A stretch of 64,000 nt of DNA, from positions 12,258,292 to 12,322,291 of the forward strand of contig CM040765.1 in NCBI GenBank assembly GCA_022829145.1. The letters run 5' to 3'. The DNA comes from Albula goreensis. Taxonomy: Eukaryota > Chordata > Actinopteri > Albuliformes > Albulidae. The translations under genes and the position numbers were made by a program. The notes beneath the pieces are model-generated. The model was not told where the DNA came from, did no database searches, and saw nothing but the letters and a program-made list of their open reading frames with translations. Shown piece by piece: positions 58,641 through 64,000 of the stretch; within the stretch, counting starts at the first letter, position 1; each line of letters starts with the position of its first letter.

Positions 58641-61600
58641 GTACAATAATGAACTAATCATATTTTGCTCTGTCTACTGCAGATGCAATAAAATCAGAAA
58701 CATTTGGCCAAAGCACGGTCAAGTCATTCTTTGTAGATCTAATCTGAAGCTTAATCTCTTCTCACTCCCCCCACCCTACTCTCCAAACCCCCCAATATGA
58801 GAAAACATTTTAATTGTGGCACCTTACAAAGTGAAGTGAGTGGCTGTCAGAAATGAAGGAGATCAAGTGTGACTTTCTTTTTATGCAAGTGGTTATATCA
58901 CACATTTCATTTACCATGTTTATACATGTTTATATATGATATAAGGGCTGTGAATAATGATTCATTTTAGCAATGATGATTAGATAGTGTAACATGTGTA
59001 CATTAAAAAATCCCTTTTGTGCAGCTGAGATATTAATCATTAATCATAATTACAAACAATATAATATCACATACAGAACCTTTGAGACACAACCATCATT
59101 TATTTATGATATAATCACTGCACAAATAATATTGTATTAGCAAGATCTGTTAAAAGGCAAAGCAAATGGCTGCAAATGAGACCTGAACTGAACAAATGGG
59201 GGAACAAAATCAGCATTTCACTTCTTACATATCCTGCCATAATGTATCTTTATGTACGATAAGCAAAACCAGCATTTTTTTTAGAATTTTAAAATTGGAT
59301 TACACGTTTTTGTCTGGCATAATTTCACATAGACATTCACATGTGGTTTGTCTTCATACAACAAAGACAGACTTTTTGATAAGTGCACGGCCTTGACTCA
59401 ATCAATGTTTAATCTTTAAAAATTTACTTCAACTTACAAATAAATGCAAGCATTTGCTTTTTCCCAGAATATTAGGAGAGTCGAACATGATGATCTCTTG
59501 AAGGATAATATTGGTTTTGGTTTTTGATCAACATAATTATTCATCACTGCAGTGAGCCTGACTATGACATTTGAAAGCAGAATCAGACACAAGTTCAATT
59601 GAATGGCAAGTAGTTTTCTTCAAGGTGGAATCCACAAAATCAATGTGAGTATTCAGAGACATTTTACTGGACAAGGTAGAAGAGGATAGGTTTTTAACAT
59701 GGCTTTCAGCAAATGCCTTGTGTTTTCTGCCTCCTGTTAGTCAGAAATGCACAACCAGTTACTAAGGTCATAAAATTGTGCTGCTGATGTAGTCCCAATA
59801 AAAAATGCTAATATTTTCCATATTCCATGAAGTCACTTTTAATATATTTATCATAGTCAATCTCAGCACAAAGGTGGATTATAGTTATAAACCAAAAGCA
59901 AAATTATCCTGGAATGACATAACTAACCAAACTGTATATGAAGAAAATAATGCTTGTAATTGTAAAAGTCAAAATGAATGACCGTGGTCGACTGAATCCA
60001 GACCTATATTTGATCAAACTTTACAAACCATACTTGCACTTGGACGCTGCATTTGAGAAAGCAGTTTCAGGACAAAACTAATGCCTAATTTAGGGTGGTC
60101 TTCATTCAGACTGCAAAGCGGGATTTCAAAATTTAATTTACCTTAGCTGCTATTCAACATTATGAGTTTGGCAGTAGCTGAGATAAACCAAAGTTGAAGA
60201 ACGAAGGACAATGATCTAGGAATTAGTATGATACTTGAATTCACAATCGCTTTGTGGTTGGATTGAATTCCACCCTTCTTTTTTTCTAACAATACAGATG
60301 AAGACATGATTGATTCAACATTATCATTAATTATACTCTTGGCTCACCACTGGGAAAGTTAGCATTGGGAGTACAACTACAAGAAGTACAACATTGCTGG
60401 AATGCAAGTTCCCATTGGCCAAGGAGGGGATGGTTGCAGTGTGTGATTGGGCAGAAAAATGCTATGGGGGGTCACCTTTGTCTGTTCCGTCACATCTACT
60501 CCAGTGGCTCCGTATTTGGTCAGAATCCAAATCTTTCCTTCCTTCCATGGATTGGAGTCACTGATAAAACAGCCAGCTTTATATTTACAATAAACTTTGC
60601 CTTCCAGAAACAGCAGGATTCATTGGCAGCTTGTAAAGATGACAGAGGTGGAGGCACAGTTGTGAGGCCTTCACTTTTCAAGCTACCTGCAATAAAACAC
60701 AGCGCATGGGTATAGCGGTTTGACAATTGTGACGGTTAGTGTGCCTTCAGATTCACACTGGATAAGCGCAGCATTTATCATAGTCATAACATTTGATACT
60801 ATTTATTCAGGGTGTTTTGCGTTCTCTGTGAGACATGGCCACATTTGGCACTGGAATGGTCCACATTCAGTACCAGACTGTAGTCTTGCTCACACTGAAA
60901 TACTGTGGGTCATCCAGCAGCCCAGGCTGCACAAAGTTAGTATTTCAGTTTACACCAAGTCATCTGGCTGAATTCATCATAAATCCTAAACACTAAGTTG
61001 AGGCTGGGGACCAATGTACAATCACCCATCTTATTTTCTAAATACATCACACAAAGTAGCTAACTCAATTAAATATTGACCTGAAATAGGGACAGCAACC
61101 CATATCTCTTAGTTTGATTAAGTTAATATTGCTACGCAAGTTTATGGTTTTCTTGGGTATTTACATCTGCTTTAGGTAGATATTGTTGGATCCAATCAAT
61201 ATTTGTCCTCAACTTTCACCCTGATTAAAATGAGTGTTGGTTCAGCAATCAGTGAAATGAACTTCTTAAGTTGTGTTTGTGAAGAAAAAAGTACCACTTA
61301 ATACAAATTAAATAAATGATTCTTGTGGAATATACCTGTGGATTCAATCAATACTGCAAAGCAATCAAAGCAGAAAAATGCTGCTAAAAACCGTAATTAT
61401 CCTATTTATGCAGCAATATACCACCACAAAGCAAGTTCTTCTCTTTTCTCTAATTAAACAGCAGTATCCCTGAAGAGGACTTCCAGCTTAATTTACTTGG
61501 TCATGTCAAAACCCACGACACCTACAAAAATGGCCTCTAAAATTATACAGTGTGTCATTCACAATTTGAGTAGACTTATTAAACTTATTAGCTGTAATGG

Positions 61601-61650
61601 GATTGGTCCATAGCAGAAGCTCTTATTCTAAATCATTACAGTATGACAAA
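58641..61650. other. AT-rich non-coding stretch
   Basis: No gene is seen over 3 kb. It holds an ATTAATC doublet at 59032-59048. A 116-codon frame at 60365-60715 has no domain and overlaps a 68-codon minus frame. Confidence 0.6.
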
Positions 61651-61692
61651 CAGTGGTTTTCAAAGACATGTTCTTGAGGCCTTTACTTGCAG
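61651..61692 (+). mobile_element. hAT-family left terminus remnant
   Basis: CAGTGGTTTTCAAAGACATG followed by TTCTTGAGGCC resembles the left end of the same hAT family (CAGTGGTTCTCAAAC..GTCCTGGAGG). No right end is found before the window edge. Confidence 0.4.
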
Positions 61693-63389
61693 ATTTCTTT
61701 ATTTTTATTTTTTATTTTGGGTGTTTAAATATCTAAAAATCCTGAGAGCTTGAGTTAAGCAAAAACATGGCATTACTGGAAATGTAAATGCCACATTTTA
61801 ATCAGGTCATGTGAATGCATACAGTATATGTATGTGCACCTTTGTGTGTGCATATACTGCATGTGCTGGGGTGTTGAGTAAGCACCACATTCTGTCAAAT
61901 AAAAAAAAACTATGGGTTTTGACTTCACTGACAAGCAATTTACTAAATGCTATGGGAAGGGATAATTATCTAAATACACAGTCTTTACAAGTCTATATAT
62001 TTTTCAATCAGTTTGACAAGTCACTGAAGTAATTGATTTTTTGAAGTAATAGCATGCTGTCAGTTTGATGGTTCTGTGGTATTTTAGGTTCATTGATGTG
62101 TTTTCAAGAGACACATTAAGTTCATTGAAGTGCAATGAAGAAACAGCCTGGAGAATAGGAGACATTTACTGTGCACCTGCCATGATTGCACAGGTAGCAA
62201 AATGGTTATATTTACATTAAGAATATGTTTGGAACTGCTTTTAAATGCCTAGCTATAGTTTCTAATTATTTTTAAACTATTCTAAAATGTACAAGCATAA
62301 ATGATGGCTGGATTCAATTTGTCATTTTGAGGAATGTAAAATCTCAGAAATACAAACCTCAATTTAATTGACCAGTCAACTGGATATGGTTTGAACCTGG
62401 AATCAGATTTCTACTTGCAACTTTTCATGATTCTGATACAAAATAGTAAAAATTAGCCCCAAAAAAATTACATTTTTGAAATATTTTTAAATTCAGACAG
62501 AGACAGGTTTTAGCACTCCTGCTAAAATATGCAACTTGTGGGAAAAAAGTGTCCAGCTAAACTAAAGATTCCAGACAAGTCATTACACATTGCTCATTTT
62601 ATGAGGCAAATGAATGGCTAGCTAGTTAAATGGCAAAATAGCTGGACAAAATTAAAAAGAAAACGCCAGTTTTCATGTTTTGTTTTTTTTAACTGTTGTC
62701 AACTGCCCATGCAATGTATTTTTGTTACAATGTGTGCCAATGTTAGTTGACCAAAAATCTTGCTGGTTAGTATAAATTAATGAATGTAGATACAACATAG
62801 TATTTTGAAATCACTTTCATCAAATTTCAAGCATTTGTCTTTTTAATTTGTACACAATATATGGTTAAAACAATTAAACATATTAAAGTCGGATCTAATA
62901 ATGACACAGGGCATAAGAACAAGTTCATGAGCAAGAGAATCCAACATCAGTGAGAGAAATACAGAATTTAAAACGATCAAGACAAAATCTCTCACCTGGT
63001 TCGCATTCCATGATGTCAAAGTTACCAAAGCTGATCTTTGTCAGAAGAAATCTTCACGTTTCATATTGACAGGGGAACAAAAAACATTTCATATTTAGAC
63101 TGTACACATTTGATTGGTTGGAATGCACTCCTACCCAAAAATGAAAACAATTTGCTACCATTCTTGCATGATTGACTGTTCTGTTCTTTTAGCTATTTTT
63201 TCTGTCAAATTTGGAATTGGCAATAGAGGAACTCAGATTATCACAGCACCATCCATAGCAGCATAACGTGCAGCTGAATGCACCCACAAACTAGTGAATA
63301 TTTTCCACACCATGGACCAGTGCTGTAAGAAAGATAAAGGCAATCAGAGAAGAGACACATCTCTCTGAGATGAAATAGTGGTCTTTGGG
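61693..63389. other. AT-rich non-coding stretch
   Basis: No gene is seen; frames are at most 73 codons. Confidence 0.65.
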
Positions 63390-63617
63390 AATCCAGTGCA
63401 TTGCTGGGAGGAGGTAGTGCAGTACCAACCCACAGAATCCCGGCCAAATTACACCCCAACCCTGCCTGCCTGCCCCAGCTGGAGGAAACCAACTGAATCT
63501 GGCCAACGCAGACTTTCTGCTGCTGTCAGCCCAGCTTAGAGCCAGCGATGTCCAAAGCACAGGACGCGGGTTACACACACAGTAAAGAACTTTACATGCC
63601 TGAGCCACTCGGGAGCC
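63390..63617 (-). mobile_element. tRNA-headed SINE remnant
   Basis: Read on the minus strand from 63617 it starts GGCTCCCGAGTGGCTCAGG, which matches the tRNA-type head of several fish SINEs (GGCTCCCGAGTGGCGCA), including the A-box TGGCTCAGGCA. About 60 bases on is GGACATCGCTGGCTCTAAGCT (family: GGACGTCGC.GGTTCGAATCC), the decayed B-box at 63533-63543. Then come CAGCAG and, further on, a GGTGTAATTTGGCCGGG segment corresponding to the body. The 3' end is not clear. GC content is well above the flanks. A 120-codon minus frame crossing it is a by-product. Confidence 0.65.
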
Positions 63618-64000
63618 TAACAGTTCTGTTCTAAAGATGTGTTTAACTGTCATAAGTCACACTTTAAACAGTAATTAGAGGGCAATTCAATTTCATGCCT
63701 CTAAGTGTTTTGGAAAGTGTCAAACGGGTTTGTGGATTTCTCTGCAAATAGAACACATTCAAAGGACTCCTGTAAATGGAAACATTCATCAATGCTGCAC
63801 TGAAACTCATATTCTCAGGCAAAAGTTTATTCCTCATCATCTTGCCCTTTTATTCTGAGCCAATCAATGTCGTGGTCATTATTGTGAATAATGAGTGTCT
63901 ATTTCTGGACAGGTCATCATAATTAATGTGAGGGCTTCAATTCATTTTTACCAAGCTCAGCTCTCAGAGCTATAATCATATATGGTGACAATAATGGAAC
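63618..64000. other. Non-coding edge segment, possible conserved element
   Basis: Repeat-free AT-rich DNA with a 19-bp palindrome at 63876-63894 (TCATTATT-GTG-AATAATGA) next to CCAATCAATG, and a further CATAATTAATG word near 63919. Texture resembles an AT-rich conserved element, but this is only a guess. Confidence 0.3.

Noticed and set aside
60760..60782. CTGGATAAGCGCAGCATTTA resembling the fish SINE tail
   Set aside because: Only the tail-like word matches; the preceding tRNA-derived body is absent, so chance is likely.
63291..63653. 120-codon minus frame
   Set aside because: It lies mostly in the GC-rich SINE remnant and reads through its tRNA-like head.

Overview
The window looks like a gene desert from a vertebrate, most probably a ray-finned fish. 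I find no protein-coding gene, rRNA gene or convincing tRNA gene. The base composition is AT-rich and CpG-poor. The longest open frames are about 140-156 codons, ordinary for 64 kb of AT-rich DNA; the longest partly overlaps an L1 relic, and none has recognisable exon structure. The fish assignment rests on the repeats: a tRNA-headed SINE with the 'CTCCCGAGTGGC' type of start, a SINE with the widespread fish tail seen here in antisense as 'CTTATCCAGAGAGAC', a Tc1-type terminal repeat, a fish-type hAT with 'CAGTGGTTCTC' ends, a Gypsy-like solo LTR, an L1 relic, and an endonuclease/RT LINE with a C-terminal zinc finger. The species cannot be fixed.

Layout. 0-6.9 kb is non-coding with three CpG-bearing islets (about 0.75, 2.7 and 4.1 kb). 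An L1 reverse-transcriptase relic lies at 7 kb, and a larger decayed LINE ending in a CA microsatellite at 11.75-12.9 kb. 16.3-20.8 kb holds a (G7C)3 tract and several islets with homeodomain, FOX and POU-type motifs. 20.8-29.5 kb is quiet apart from two candidate islets. 29.6-30.1 kb is a knot of hAT-like termini and small hairpins. 31.8-38.3 kb is the densest run of candidate regulatory islets, broken by a GT microsatellite and a foldback Tc1 remnant. 38.9-39.6 kb has a tiny inverted-repeat element, a CTCF-like core and a T/G tract. 39.6-47.4 kb is quiet. A strong islet sits at 47.5 kb. At 48.8-49.9 kb a solo LTR is nested inside a hAT element. 51-54.2 kb has a SINE, a G17 run and a CpG-dense islet. 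54.2-64 kb has a nuclear-receptor-like palindrome, a homeodomain-rich islet, two perfect CRE palindromes, and a second SINE near the right edge.

Working model (inference): such deserts with scattered CpG-retaining islets usually flank developmental regulators and hold long-range enhancers. Conservation cannot be tested from one sequence, so every regulatory call is given low to moderate confidence. The firmest results are the transposon fossils, above all the solo LTR with TG...CA ends and a perfect 5-bp target duplication inside an identifiable hAT.
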